A model generated the notes under the pieces. The model was not told the origin of the DNA. It saw only the letters and a list, made by a program, of their open reading frames with translations, and searched no databases. A stretch of 51,107 bases of DNA from positions 1 to 51,107 of the forward strand of contig CBDUOH010000004.1 in NCBI GenBank assembly GCA_965368815.1, read 5' to 3'. How positions within the stretch are numbered: position 1 is the stretch's first letter; the number at the start of each line of letters is the position of its first letter. Of this stretch, positions 1-7,868 are shown piece after piece. This DNA comes from UBA5794 sp965368815. GTDB taxonomy: Bacteria; Actinomycetota; Acidimicrobiia; Spongiisociales; UBA5794. A program made the position numbers and the translations under genes.

Positions 1-912
1 GCCGTCGGCGAGCACGAGACCCAGATTCGTTCGTATCCCCAATCGTGGGGACAGTTCGAGACGGGCGGGTATGAAGTGATCCGCAAGTGGAACTTCCCCG
101 ACCATGCCCAGAGGATCGCCGAGGAGGCAGTCGCCCTCCTGTCGGCCCCGGAGATGGAGGAGCGCGAGACGAACCTGGTCCTCGAATCCTCGCAGTTGGC
201 CCTCCAGATACACGAATCCGTCGGACACGCGATCGAGCTCGATCGCATCCTCGGGTGGGAGGCGGCCTTCGCAGGCACCAGCCATCTTGAACTGTCCAAA
301 CTCGGTGTCCATCGCTACGGGTCCGATCTGATGAACATCACCGCGGATGCCACGATTCCGGGAGCCTTGGGAACATTCGGGTACGACGACGAGGGTGCTC
401 CGGCACGTCGGGTCGACATCGTCAAGGATGGCATCTGGGTCGGGGTGCTGTCGGGCCGAGACTCGGCAGCCGTTGCCGGTCTCGAGGGCGGCTCTGGTGG
501 GATGGTGCGTGGCGACGGTTACAACCGTATTCCGATGGTGCGGATGACCAACGTCGGTCTGCTGCCCGGTGAGGGGACGCTCGACGAGATCATCGCCGAC
601 ACACCCGATGGCGTGTACATGGCAACCAACCGGTCGTGGTCGATCGATGATCGGCGCCTCAACTTCCAGTTCGGATGCGAGATCGGCTACGAGATCAAGA
701 ACGGCAAGCTTGGTCGCATGGTGAAGAACCCGACGTACACGGGGATCACGCCGCAGTTCTGGGGTTCGATGGACCGTCTCGCTGGTGCGGAGGAATGGAC
801 CCACTGGGGGATTCCCAACTGCGGGAAGGGGCAGCCGGTCCAGGTTGCCCACACGGGACACTCGGCATCGCCTGCCCGTTTCGCGAACGTGCGAGTGGGG
901 GTGAAGGGATGA
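1..912 (+). CDS. tldD: TldD metalloprotease, C-terminal part (cut by window edge)
   Basis: The frame is open from the first base, so the N-terminus lies outside the window; 303 residues are visible. The zinc-protease signature HESVGH is at 211-228, with the downstream conserved acidic residues of the TldD family (ELDRILGWE). TldD pairs with TldE/PmbA in a heterodimer that degrades unfolded or modified peptides in the cytoplasm; TldD carries the zinc site. The next gene, tldE, overlaps by four bases (ATGA), as expected for translational coupling of the two subunits. The visible part runs to a normal C-terminus. Confidence 0.95.
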   Translation, partial: AVGEHETQIRSYPQSWGQFETGGYEVIRKWNFPDHAQRIAEEAVALLSAPEMEERETNLVLESSQLALQIHESVGHAIELDRILGWEAAFAGTSHLELSKLGVHRYGSDLMNITADATIPGALGTFGYDDEGAPARRVDIVKDGIWVGVLSGRDSAAVAGLEGGSGGMVRGDGYNRIPMVRMTNVGLLPGEGTLDEIIADTPDGVYMATNRSWSIDDRRLNFQFGCEIGYEIKNGKLGRMVKNPTYTGITPQFWGSMDRLAGAEEWTHWGIPNCGKGQPVQVAHTGHSASPARFANVRVGVKG

Positions 913-2261
913 GCGACATCACGCGACGTGCGCAGGACCTCGCCGGTCAGGTACTTGCGATTGTCGGGGACGATGCGAATGCCGCCGTCTACGCACGAGC
1001 TGGGACATCTGCGCTCACGCGTTTCGCCAACTCGTTCATTCATCAGAACGTCTCGGACGATGTCGCCGAGCTGACGTTGACGATCGAACGCGATGGCAGG
1101 GTCGCACATGGAACAACGACCACAACCGACGCCGACGCCATCCGGGCGTGGGTCGAGGCCACCATCGCCACCGCCGATGCCCAGAACGTGGACGACGACT
1201 GGCCGGGGCTCACACCGCCAACGGCCATCCCTGCCGTCGACCACTACGACGAAGAAACTGCTGCAGCGGATCCATCCGTGCGAGCGGAGCTCGTCCGGGC
1301 CTTCGTGGAAGCCGGCGATGGACTTCGCGCAGCAGGTATGTGTGAAACCGTGGTGTTCGGCGACGCGTTCGCCAACTCGGCAGGGCAGACAGCTCAGGGT
1401 CGATGGACACGTGTGGTGCTCGACGGGATCCATCAGACCGACACGACAGCCGGGAGCGGTCACGCCTCCGGTGGTGCCATCTCGGGTATCGACGCAGCCG
1501 CCGCAGGCCGTGAAGCGGCGGTCCGTGCGCGCGACGGCCAGCATGCCTTTGACGCCAAGCCGGACAGGTACGAGGTCGTCCTCGCACCCGAAGCGGTTGG
1601 CACCATCGCCCAATTCCTGGGTTTCTATGGCTTCAACGGGCGGTCATTCAACGAAGGGATGTCGTTCGTGAAGTTGGGCGAGGACCGATTCGATCCTTCG
1701 GTCAATCTCTATGACGACGCCACTGATCCCAGAGCGCTCGGCGTTGCGTTCGACAGTGAGGGGTCTCCCAAGCATCGGGTCAACCTGATCGACCACGGCA
1801 CGACCGCGAACGTGGTCCACACCCGACGGACGGCAAAGAAGGCCGGCGTCGAGACGACCGGAAGCTCGTTCAAGGCCGAGGACGGTTTTGGCACGGGTCT
1901 CCCGTTCGCCGACAGGATGTTCATCGACGGAGGCACCGATACCGAGGAAGATCTGGTCGCGGGCGTCGAACGAGGGATCTACGTGGCAACGTTCAACTAC
2001 TGCCGGATCCTCGATCCGAAGACGTTGGTGGTGACCGGGTTGACCCGCAACGGCACCTTCATGATCGAAAACGGGCGGATCACGGGCCCCATCACGAACA
2101 TGCGGTTCACACAGTCGTTCGTTGATGCCCTTGCTCCGGGTCAGGTGGGGGCGTGGGCGAACAATGCCAGGTTCAATGCCGGCGAGTTCGGGAACGCGAC
2201 CGTGCATGCACCATCGGTGCACCTGCGGTCGTGGAACATGACGGGCGGTGCCGACGGCTGA
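909..2261 (+). CDS. pmbA: TldE/PmbA family protein, partner of TldD
   Basis: A 450-residue protein starting at ATG 909 inside the tldD stop. It shows the TldD/PmbA fold signatures (an N-terminal region with RFANSFIHQNV, a C-terminal beta-rich domain with GTGLPFADRMF and GIYVATFNYCR) but lacks HExxxH, as is usual for the TldE/PmbA subunit. It is the regulatory or substrate-binding half of the TldD-TldE protease. The family is also known from maturation of ribosomal peptide toxins, but no such peptide gene is visible here. The stop shares one base with the next ATG, so all three genes at the left edge form one transcript. Confidence 0.93.
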   Translation: MSDITRRAQDLAGQVLAIVGDDANAAVYARAGTSALTRFANSFIHQNVSDDVAELTLTIERDGRVAHGTTTTTDADAIRAWVEATIATADAQNVDDDWPGLTPPTAIPAVDHYDEETAAADPSVRAELVRAFVEAGDGLRAAGMCETVVFGDAFANSAGQTAQGRWTRVVLDGIHQTDTTAGSGHASGGAISGIDAAAAGREAAVRARDGQHAFDAKPDRYEVVLAPEAVGTIAQFLGFYGFNGRSFNEGMSFVKLGEDRFDPSVNLYDDATDPRALGVAFDSEGSPKHRVNLIDHGTTANVVHTRRTAKKAGVETTGSSFKAEDGFGTGLPFADRMFIDGGTDTEEDLVAGVERGIYVATFNYCRILDPKTLVVTGLTRNGTFMIENGRITGPITNMRFTQSFVDALAPGQVGAWANNARFNAGEFGNATVHAPSVHLRSWNMTGGADG

Positions 2262-2479
2262 TGGGAATCCTCGGACCTGACATCGCTGCCGCCGTCTTCA
2301 AGGACGTTGACACCGCCGAACAAGGATGGGCGTTGCTCAATGACGCCGACATCCCCTCGACGATGATCACCGACCCTGGCATGCTTGGTGCCTACAGCGT
2401 CCAGCTCATGGTCGACCGCGAAGATCTCGATCGCGCCCAAGCCGTCCTTGCTCCGTTGGTGCGGCAGACCAAGGGCTAG
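2261..2479 (+). CDS. small DUF2007-like protein
   Basis: A 72-residue protein starting on the last base of the tldE stop (TGATG). Its pattern, an N-terminal helix, an ALLNDADIPS-like helix-turn, then a strand and the C-terminal VDREDLDRAQAVLAPL helix, resembles DUF2007 putative signal-transducing proteins. The assignment is by pattern only. It is the last gene of the tldD-tldE operon; its biochemical role is unknown. A degenerate second copy of its C-terminal half lies about 840 bases downstream (3212-3319). Confidence 0.75.
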   Translation: MGILGPDIAAAVFKDVDTAEQGWALLNDADIPSTMITDPGMLGAYSVQLMVDREDLDRAQAVLAPLVRQTKG

Positions 2480-2497
2480 CGCCCGCCTGGTCATCGA

Positions 2498-2517
2498 CGA
2501 CGGAGCGTTCTCCGTCG
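2498..2517 (+). terminator. perfect hairpin after the tldD-tldE operon
   Basis: An eight-base perfect stem CGACGGAG / CTCCGTCG encloses a CGTT loop, 18 bases after the last operon stop. There is no T-tract, so intrinsic termination is only likely, not certain. Confidence 0.4.
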
Positions 2518-2651
2518 CTGTCGAGCAGCATGCGGATGACTCCGGAATCGCAGAACGATCGAATGGAATTGGGATCGATCTCGTTCCCGCTAGGGCGCGG
2601 AACGCATACTTCGATTGTCAAGCGACAATCCGCAGGCTTCAGATCGGAATA

Positions 2652-3110
2652 TCAGAGGTGTGAGCGCGCGGCGTATGCGGGGTTGGAGAACGGCCAGACG
2701 GTAGCGATCCACTCCGACAGTTCCTGCCACACCACGATGTCCATTTCGGAACGGCTCACCCGGACCCACGACCTCACATTCGCATCATGTGCTGGATCCG
2801 ATGACGGGTAGATGTAGACGCACCCGATGACCTCGTCTCCGTCGAGGATCGAGTAGGTGAAGCCTGTCCTCGATGCGAAGTCGTCAGCGTGTCGCACCAG
2901 GTCGCCGAGGTTCCTCTCGAGGGACATGGGAGCCGGCCAGTCCGCGTCGGGACCATCGAATCCCGGAGTTGCGTGGATGTGTTCGATGCTCGACATCCAC
3001 GCCTCGTGGTCACGCTCGTTGTGGACGGCGCCAAGAGGCTCAAGCCGGAACCCGGTTCCTTTGAAGGATTCGGGAACATCGAAATCGGTGGGTACGAATG
3101 CGTCGGTCAT
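2652..3110 (-). CDS. GNAT-like N-acetyltransferase
   Basis: A 152-residue protein read from ATG 3110 (MTDAFVPTDF); longer upstream extensions are Arg-rich and not protein-like. The core resembles a GNAT fold: FRLEPLGAVHNERDHEAW at the N-terminus, a predicted strand FTYSILDGDEVIGCVYIYP, and VRSWVRVSR before the last helices. Actinobacterial proteins of this kind carry the same order. The acyl acceptor cannot be read from sequence. The gene lies on the opposite strand to its neighbours, between the intact and decayed copies of the DUF2007-like gene, and so may have arrived or been rearranged after a tandem duplication. Confidence 0.7.
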   Translation of the reverse strand: MTDAFVPTDFDVPESFKGTGFRLEPLGAVHNERDHEAWMSSIEHIHATPGFDGPDADWPAPMSLERNLGDLVRHADDFASRTGFTYSILDGDEVIGCVYIYPSSDPAHDANVRSWVRVSRSEMDIVVWQELSEWIATVWPFSNPAYAARSHL

Positions 3111-3211
3111 GTGGCCACGATACGTCGGCGGCGTTGTTCCGGGGCCCACACCCGCGCCGGCATCGCGTCGTTGACCTCGACGACGGACCGGAGCTCTCGA
3201 TCCATCCTCAC

Positions 3212-3319
3212 GGACCGGGCACACTCGGTACATTCAGCGTCCAGCTGATGGTGGACCCCAATGATCTCGACCGGGTGCAGTCGGTACTGGCCCCTCTCGT
3301 GAGACGAGAGGCCCGCTAG
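3212..3319 (+). pseudogene. remnant of a second DUF2007-like gene
   Basis: From about base 3212 to the stop at 3319 the frame encodes PGTLGTFSVQLMVD... closely matching the C-terminal half of the protein at 2261-2479: 21 of the last 31 residues are identical and the aligned blocks have the same length (96 bases from 3224 and from 2384). Upstream of 3212 no frame continues the similarity, and the region is taken over by the divergent GNAT gene's 5' end. It is best read as a truncated paralogue with no usable start, though a short leaderless product cannot be excluded. Confidence 0.6.
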
Positions 3320-3969
3320 CGGTCGTCCGACTGTGCGGCGATGCCGTTTGCGTCCGCTGAAGTCGAGCGGTGCTCGCGGAGCTGTGCTGCTGGTGTTCCC
3401 GGGTGAGCGGGGATGCCCTGCTTGATGATGACGAGGGCTTGGGATACGGGGGTTCGGGTCATGGGACCTTGGCTTTCTTACTGGTGGCCTGTCGAACGTT
3501 TCGACGGCCGTGCGATACAAACTGCGTCATTGGTTGATGCGATGACAGGCAGAAGGGCGAGGCGTTGTGGCAATCCCGTCCAACGAAGTGGCAGCGGGAG
3601 CCGGAACGAGCACGAGAATTCGCGGTGTGTGATCGTGCGTTGTCAAGGACACTATCGGGTCAGGGCGCGAATCCACCCTTTATCCGCTCGCGTCGTTCAT
3701 CAGGGTCGACATCGCCGTGCCGACGGCCCGTTGTGAACGCGTGACCTGGATTGCACTGATGGCTCCAAGCCGCCGGTGCGGTGGCGCCGGCAAGCTGTCG
3801 AGCACCGGGGAGTTCTCAGACTGACTCCGGAACCTCAACCGGGAAGGAGAGTTTGGTGTGGCAACTGATGGAGCACTCGGCGGTCCATGGCTCACGAATC
3901 GCTGGCGCCGTGACTCGGCCACGAGTACATTGTTGCCACGCGACCACGCATTGTGTTCGCGAGGGCAAG
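3320..3969. other. 650-base region without a recognisable gene
   Basis: Open frames here give Arg/Ser-rich translations with no family resemblance, no plausible ribosome-binding sites and no codon pattern like the neighbours. The only structure seen is the hairpin at 3486-3509. The last part, from about 3750, is GC-rich with several inverted segments and may be the leader of the small secreted-protein gene that follows. No known riboswitch consensus was matched. Confidence 0.5.
3486..3509. terminator. hairpin in intergenic region
   Basis: GTCGAA-CGT-TTCGAC forms a perfect six-base stem, extended by GGCC/GGCC after one bulged T. No T-tract follows. It lies after the decayed gene copy and may be a terminator or simply a structured spacer. 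Confidence 0.3.
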
Positions 3970-3981
3970 ATGGAGGAAACA

Positions 3982-4212
3982 ATGAGGAGACGACTCGTGG
4001 TGTTCGCGCTGGCCTTGGCCATGGCGTTCGGCTCGATGGTCGGCGTTGCGGCCGCCACCGGTGAGGGTGACGGTGGTGCCAAATGCAACAACGGTGTCGG
4101 GAACGGTCCCGATTGTCGACCAGGTAAGGCTCGCTTCAACAACGACGATGCAGGTGGCGTGCCCGGGGCTCCCGGCTCACGCGGTGGTCCGGCGAGCGGC
4201 AACGCTTACTAG
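3982..4212 (+). CDS. small secreted protein with a CNNGVGNGPDC motif
   Basis: A 76-residue protein. The start at 3982 is chosen because GGAGGA at 3972-3977 sits four bases upstream and the translation opens with a clean signal peptide (MRRR, then a hydrophobic stretch, cut likely after GVAAA). The mature part of about 50 residues is Gly/Asn-rich with one cysteine pair (CNNGVGNGPDC) and a GGVPGAPGSRGG tail. Small secreted proteins with this motif occur in actinobacteria, but no function is known to me. The two cysteines could form a small disulfide loop; the mature protein is probably flexible. Confidence 0.75.
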   Translation: MRRRLVVFALALAMAFGSMVGVAAATGEGDGGAKCNNGVGNGPDCRPGKARFNNDDAGGVPGAPGSRGGPASGNAY

Positions 4213-4226
4213 GACGACGATCAGGT

Positions 4227-4259
4227 AGATGGGTCCTCGCCGTGGGTGGGGACCCATCT
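4227..4259. terminator. strong hairpin between convergent genes
   Basis: A perfect ten-base stem, AGATGGGTCC at 4227-4236 and GGACCCATCT at 4250-4259, with a 13-base loop, 14 bases after the secreted-protein stop. The next gene ends at 4347 from the other strand, so the hairpin may serve both directions. No long T-run is present. Confidence 0.6.
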
Positions 4260-4346
4260 GCGCGTACTGCGTCGTTCGGGGCTCCGCTGTATGCGACTGC
4301 CCGGGCCGGATCTTGGTCTGCGATACTTCCGCTGGCCCGCCGACCG

Positions 4347-4529
4347 CTATGCCCCGAGGGCGGAGAAGACCTCGTAGACCATGAATGCGGGCCAAAAGAG
4401 ACCCTGGAAGAACGACAACACATACTGCCAGAAAGAATCTGCCTGCTGCCAGAAGTACACGAACGATCCGAAGATCCCCAGTCCGTAGATGGCGCCGCCA
4501 CCCGCTGCTCCTGCCCGATGTGAACCCAT
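4347..4529 (-). CDS. small conserved membrane protein
   Basis: A 60-residue protein with ATG at 4529 preceded by a strong AAGGAGGT on the reverse strand. After a short Gly/Ala N-terminus come GGGAIYGLGIFGSFVYF, WQQADSFWQY and a hydrophobic helix FFQGLFWPAFMVYEVFSAL. Proteins of this size and pattern are widespread in actinobacteria. It probably has two membrane segments joined by a short polar turn. No function is known. It is divergent from the membrane protein at 4593. Confidence 0.8.
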   Translation of the reverse strand: MGSHRAGAAGGGAIYGLGIFGSFVYFWQQADSFWQYVLSFFQGLFWPAFMVYEVFSALGA

Positions 4530-4592
4530 GGTTCCGTACCTCCTTCAGATTCCATGCTAGGTGCTCGGTTGTCGGTCAATATGCTTGTCGGT

Positions 4593-4925
4593 ATGGCTCC
4601 TGCCCGCCCGCTCGCATTGGTGTCCTCGATGATCGGCTTCGGTGGTGTGAGTGCCTATGTGGCCATCATGGCCGGTGAGGGGGACAACAGCCTCCGCATT
4701 GCGGTCCCGATTGCGCTTGGCATGCTTGTCGCAACCGCCTTGGCGCTGGTCGGCACGTTCGCCGCCCAGCCCTCCATCGCTCGGGGCTCGCTGATCGCAG
4801 CGACGATCGTGTTCGGAATCGTGGGGTTCCTCGGGCTCTTCACGATCGGGATCATCTTCGTCATCGCAGCGGCTTTGTCAGGTGCCGCGCTCGGAAGGAT
4901 GCAGGGTCAGCGCTCGGGTCGGTAG
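4593..4925 (+). CDS. small multi-pass membrane protein
   Basis: A 110-residue protein when started at ATG 4593. Starts at 4554 and 4581 are in frame, but TATGCT at 4580-4585 with a seven-base gap before 4593 fits a leaderless start seen repeatedly in this window. Four hydrophobic helices are visible (near residues 6-28, 33-56, 64-80 and 82-100), the last ending in a basic tail GRMQGQRSGR. No conserved motif was recognised. It converges on the small cysteine-rich gene, with a perfect hairpin between them. Confidence 0.6.
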   Translation: MAPARPLALVSSMIGFGGVSAYVAIMAGEGDNSLRIAVPIALGMLVATALALVGTFAAQPSIARGSLIAATIVFGIVGFLGLFTIGIIFVIAAALSGAALGRMQGQRSGR

Positions 4926-4987
4926 ACCGCAGAACCGGGCAGGGTCGTCGTTGTCGGGACGCTCAATGGTGGTGGTCGTGGCCGTGG

Positions 4988-5004
4988 GAGCCCGAACCGG
5001 GCTC
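4988..5004. terminator. perfect hairpin between convergent genes
   Basis: GAGCCCG-AAC-CGGGCTC (plus strand) is a perfect seven-base stem with a three-base loop. It lies between the stop of the plus-strand membrane gene (4925) and the minus-strand stop at 5017-5019, so a shared terminator is the simplest reading. There is no T-tract. The same bases lie in the in-frame extension of the minus-strand gene; see findings. Confidence 0.45.
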
Positions 5005-5016
5005 GTCAGGACCCAC

Positions 5017-5169
5017 TCAACAGCCGGGTTCGCCGTGATTCCCGCAGCACGACGTTCCGTTCTTGATCTTGATCGCGTTGTTCTTGGCCACCAACCGGAG
5101 TTTCTCGAGCAGTGGGAGGTCGCTGTTGGCGAAGTTCCCGAAGTAGTGGCGAGGGTGCGGTCGTGGCAT
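5017..5169 (-). CDS. small cysteine-rich protein ending CCGNHGEPGC
   Basis: A 50-residue protein from ATG 5169 (MPRPHPRHYFG); a longer start at 5244 is possible but its extra residues look random. The sequence LPLLEKLRLVAKNNAIKIKN followed by SCCGNHGEPGC is typical of a small family seen in actinobacteria and Chloroflexi, with a cysteine cluster that could bind metal or a cofactor; this is from memory of the pattern, not a search. Function unknown. The TGA stop is followed in the same frame by 17 further sense codons rich in Gly, Ser and His before a second TGA at 4963-4965. Confidence 0.65.
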   Translation of the reverse strand: MPRPHPRHYFGNFANSDLPLLEKLRLVAKNNAIKIKNGTSCCGNHGEPGC

Positions 5170-5294
5170 GGGCCCACGGTACACACCCTGGGTGCGGATT
5201 GCGGAGGCTGTCGCGTCGACACCCCGACCGAACTGCTCGTTCAATGTCGGGGTGTCGACGACGTACTCAGGACCTGAGCCGATGGTTGGATGGA

Positions 5295-5714
5295 CTACGC
5301 CTCGAGGGAGTGCTCGTGGTCGTGCTCGTGGGCTTCGTGGTCATGACCGCCGGAAGCCTCCTCGGCTGCGATCTCTTCGCGGATGGCATCCATGTCGAGT
5401 GCCTCGATCTGTGCGATCAGATCCTCAAGGGCATCTTCGGGCAGGGCGCCGGGTTGGGCGAAGATGCCGATCTTGTCGCGGAAGGCGACGAGCGTCGGGA
5501 TCGACTGGATCCCGAAGTTCTGTGCAACCGCCTGCTCGGCCTCGGTGTCGACCTTGGCGAACGTGATGTCGGGATGTGCTTCCGAGACCTTCTCGTAGGT
5601 CGGTGCGAACGAACGGCACGGACCGCACCATTCGGCCCAGAAATCGATCAGGACGATGTCGTTGCCCTCGATCGTCTCGACGAGCGTGTCTGCGGTGATG
5701 TCAATGGTTGCCAC
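5295..5714 (-). CDS. trxA: thioredoxin with His/Asp/Glu-rich C-terminal tail
   Basis: A 139-residue protein. GTG at 5714 is chosen because AGAGGAG lies six bases upstream and the translation then begins like other thioredoxins (VATIDITADTL). The active site is WAEWCGPC, the cis-proline loop is QSIPTLVAF, and the fold is complete by about residue 105. After it comes a tail of about 30 residues ending GGHDHEAHEHDHEHSLEA, with seven histidines, which could bind divalent metal. A reductant for protein disulfides is the family role. It is divergent from the ccm operon, whose CcmG/CcmH steps need thiol reduction, so a supporting link is possible but unproven. Confidence 0.9.
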   Translation of the reverse strand: MATIDITADTLVETIEGNDIVLIDFWAEWCGPCRSFAPTYEKVSEAHPDITFAKVDTEAEQAVAQNFGIQSIPTLVAFRDKIGIFAQPGALPEDALEDLIAQIEALDMDAIREEIAAEEASGGHDHEAHEHDHEHSLEA

Positions 5715-5806
5715 GATGGCTCCTCTGCAATGGGTTCCAGTCACAGCAACGCGTCGGCGTATCTGTGTATTCCGTTGCAGGGCTTCCTCTCGGTACCCTG
5801 CCTGAT

Positions 5807-6451
5807 GTGTCCGAACCTATCGCGATCGTTACGTTGTCGGGTGTCGCCGTGCGTGCAGGCGCGGTGCCGATCCTGCGCGACATCAACCTGTCAGTCGCCG
5901 CCGGTGAGACCATCGGACTCTTCGGGGCGAACGGTGCTGGGAAGACGACCCTTCTCCGGGTCATGGCGACTTTGAACCGCCCCTCTGCCGGCACCGGGTC
6001 GGTGTTCGGCATCCCGCTCGATCACGACGACCGATTCGATATCCGACATCGCATCGGCTACATCGGGCACACACCGGGGCTCTACCCGGAGCTGACGCTG
6101 GGTGAAAACCTTCGTTTCATTGCCGAGGCCATGGGGATCAGTGCCGAGGAAGCCGATCGGTATCTCGCGGTCGTCGGTCTGTCGGGGGCGATGGACCGTC
6201 GAGCAGATCGATGTAGCCATGGCATGCAGCGGCGAGCCGAGTTCGCCCGGGCTCATATGACCCGTCCCGATCTGCTCCTTCTCGACGAGCCACATTCGGC
6301 CCTCGACGACACCGCAGTCGCCCTCGTCGATGACCTGGTGCGCCGCACCGTGGAATCCGGGGGAGCAGCGGTACTGGTCTCACACGAGCGGGATCGGGTT
6401 GCAGCGTTGTCGACACGGACATTCGAGATCGAAGGTGGCACCCTCCGATGA
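5807..6451 (+). CDS. ccmA: haem exporter ATP-binding subunit CcmA
   Basis: A 214-residue ABC ATPase started at GTG 5807; upstream frame is unlike the family. TACCCT at 5794-5799 ends seven bases before the GTG, suggesting a leaderless transcript. Walker A is GANGAGKTT, the signature is CSHGMQRR and Walker B is LLLLDEP. The length and neighbourhood identify it as CcmA, which with CcmB drives release of haem-loaded CcmE in System I cytochrome c maturation. It opens an operon of nine genes; its end overlaps ccmB by four bases. As is usual for CcmA, the signature departs from the common LSGGQ form. Confidence 0.92.
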   Translation: MSEPIAIVTLSGVAVRAGAVPILRDINLSVAAGETIGLFGANGAGKTTLLRVMATLNRPSAGTGSVFGIPLDHDDRFDIRHRIGYIGHTPGLYPELTLGENLRFIAEAMGISAEEADRYLAVVGLSGAMDRRADRCSHGMQRRAEFARAHMTRPDLLLLDEPHSALDDTAVALVDDLVRRTVESGGAAVLVSHERDRVAALSTRTFEIEGGTLR

Positions 6452-7119
6452 AGGCTTCGTTCTTCGCCCAGACACGTGCCGTCATGAAGCGTGATCTCCT
6501 GCGAGAAAAGCGGTCCGGCGAGGTCCTGTGGATCACCATCCCGTTTGGCGCCGTTGCCCTGCTGTTGATCCCGATCGCGATCGGGATCGACACGCCGACC
6601 CTCCGAGGGGTAGGGATCGGGATGTTCTGGGTGGTGATCATGCTCTTCGGCGTTCTGATCTCCGTTCGGCGATCAACGACAGACTCGATGGCACAGCGCG
6701 ACATGGTGGCACTGACCGGGATGGATCCTGCAGCGGTGTTCGCGGGATCAAGTGCTGCCAACTTCGTGCTGCTCGTGGTGTTCGAGTTGGTACTCGGTGT
6801 GTTGACGATCGTGCTCTACGACATATCGCTGACCGGGTGGGTTTGGATCCCCGCCATCCTGCTCCTTGTCGCTGCTGGGCTCTCGTTCCTCGGTACGCTC
6901 GCCGGAGCCATCGTTGCGACCGGTCAGTCGGCAGGAGCCCTGGTGCCCTTCATCGTTGCCCCGCTGTCGGTGCCGATCCTCATCGCTGCGACCCAGTCGT
7001 TTGAAGGCTTACGGCTCGGTCACAGTATCCTCACATGGGTTCTGATGCTGGTCGTCGTGGCACTTGTCCTGGCGATCGCCGGAGTCCTCGCAGCCCGGCC
7101 CCTCCAGGAGACCTCATGA
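6448..7119 (+). CDS. ccmB: haem exporter membrane subunit CcmB
   Basis: A 223-residue protein with six hydrophobic segments (roughly residues 25-45, 50-70, 95-120, 125-150, 155-180 and 195-218). The N-terminus FFAQTRAVMKRDLLREKRSGE and the internal GSSAANFVLLVVFELVLG region fit CcmB. It is the permease partner of CcmA in the CcmABCD haem-handling complex of the cytoplasmic membrane. Start ATG 6448 overlaps the ccmA stop, and its own stop overlaps ccmC. Confidence 0.9.
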   Translation: MKASFFAQTRAVMKRDLLREKRSGEVLWITIPFGAVALLLIPIAIGIDTPTLRGVGIGMFWVVIMLFGVLISVRRSTTDSMAQRDMVALTGMDPAAVFAGSSAANFVLLVVFELVLGVLTIVLYDISLTGWVWIPAILLLVAAGLSFLGTLAGAIVATGQSAGALVPFIVAPLSVPILIAATQSFEGLRLGHSILTWVLMLVVVALVLAIAGVLAARPLQETS

Positions 7120-7868
7120 CCACCGGCGTCGCATCCGACCAGACGCAATCATCTTCAGCCACGTGGCCGTGGTACGCGATGATCGGCGCCGGTGTCGTCA
7201 CGCTCACCGCGTCATTCGTCGTTCCGCCCGATGCCATCCAGGAACAGCTCTCGCGCATCCTCTACGTCCACGTGCCAGCGGCGTGGCTCGCGTATGTGTC
7301 GTTCGGCGTCACGATGCTCGCATCGGCGATCTACCTATGGCGCAAGACCCTCGTGTGGGACCGCATCGCAGCGTCCTCAGCCGAGATTGGCGTCGTGTTC
7401 ACCGGGTTGACGCTCGTGGTCGGCATGATCTGGGGAAAGTCGACATGGGGAGTGTGGTGGACCTGGGATGCGCGTCTGACCCTCACAGCGATCATGTTCT
7501 TCGTGTATCTCGGCTACCTCGCGTTGCGCCGGACCACCGACGATCTCGAGGCGAGGGCCAGGCGTAGCGCCATCCTCGGTCTCATCGCCGTCGTCCAGAT
7601 CCCGCTTGTGCACTTCTCGGTCATTTGGTGGCGTGGTCTGCACCAAACCCCATCGCTCGTCAAGCCGGCCTCGGTGGACATGGATCCCGAAATGGTGGTG
7701 ACGCTGCTCCTTGCGGTCGCGATGTTCTCACTGTTCTACGTCGCCCTGATGTTCAAAAGGGTCGAGCTCGCCAAGCTCGAAGACCGGTTGCTCATCCAGG
7801 ATGTCGCCGACGCAGGTCCGATGGCGGGGGAAGCGGTCACTGCGCCCACGCTCGGAGGTGATGCCTGA
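7116..7868 (+). CDS. ccmC: haem-handling protein CcmC
   Basis: A 250-residue, six-helix membrane protein. The tryptophan-rich haem-handling motif appears as WGVWWTWDARLT, flanked by conserved histidines (LYVHVPAAW before it and VHFSVIWWRGLHQ after it). CcmC binds haem on the outer face and loads it onto CcmE. The start at ATG 7116 has AGGAG nearby and overlaps ccmB. The C-terminal 40 residues are polar and longer than usual. Confidence 0.95.
   Translation: MTTGVASDQTQSSSATWPWYAMIGAGVVTLTASFVVPPDAIQEQLSRILYVHVPAAWLAYVSFGVTMLASAIYLWRKTLVWDRIAASSAEIGVVFTGLTLVVGMIWGKSTWGVWWTWDARLTLTAIMFFVYLGYLALRRTTDDLEARARRSAILGLIAVVQIPLVHFSVIWWRGLHQTPSLVKPASVDMDPEMVVTLLLAVAMFSLFYVALMFKRVELAKLEDRLLIQDVADAGPMAGEAVTAPTLGGDA

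Noticed and set aside
3413..3736. Plus-strand frame of 107 codons in the gene-poor region.
   Set aside because: No ribosome site, no promoter pattern, composition unlike neighbouring genes.
3750..3969. Possible riboswitch leader ahead of the small secreted-protein gene.
   Set aside because: GC-rich inverted segments are present, but no consensus of a known riboswitch class (cobalamin, c-di-AMP, glycine, SAM) could be matched.
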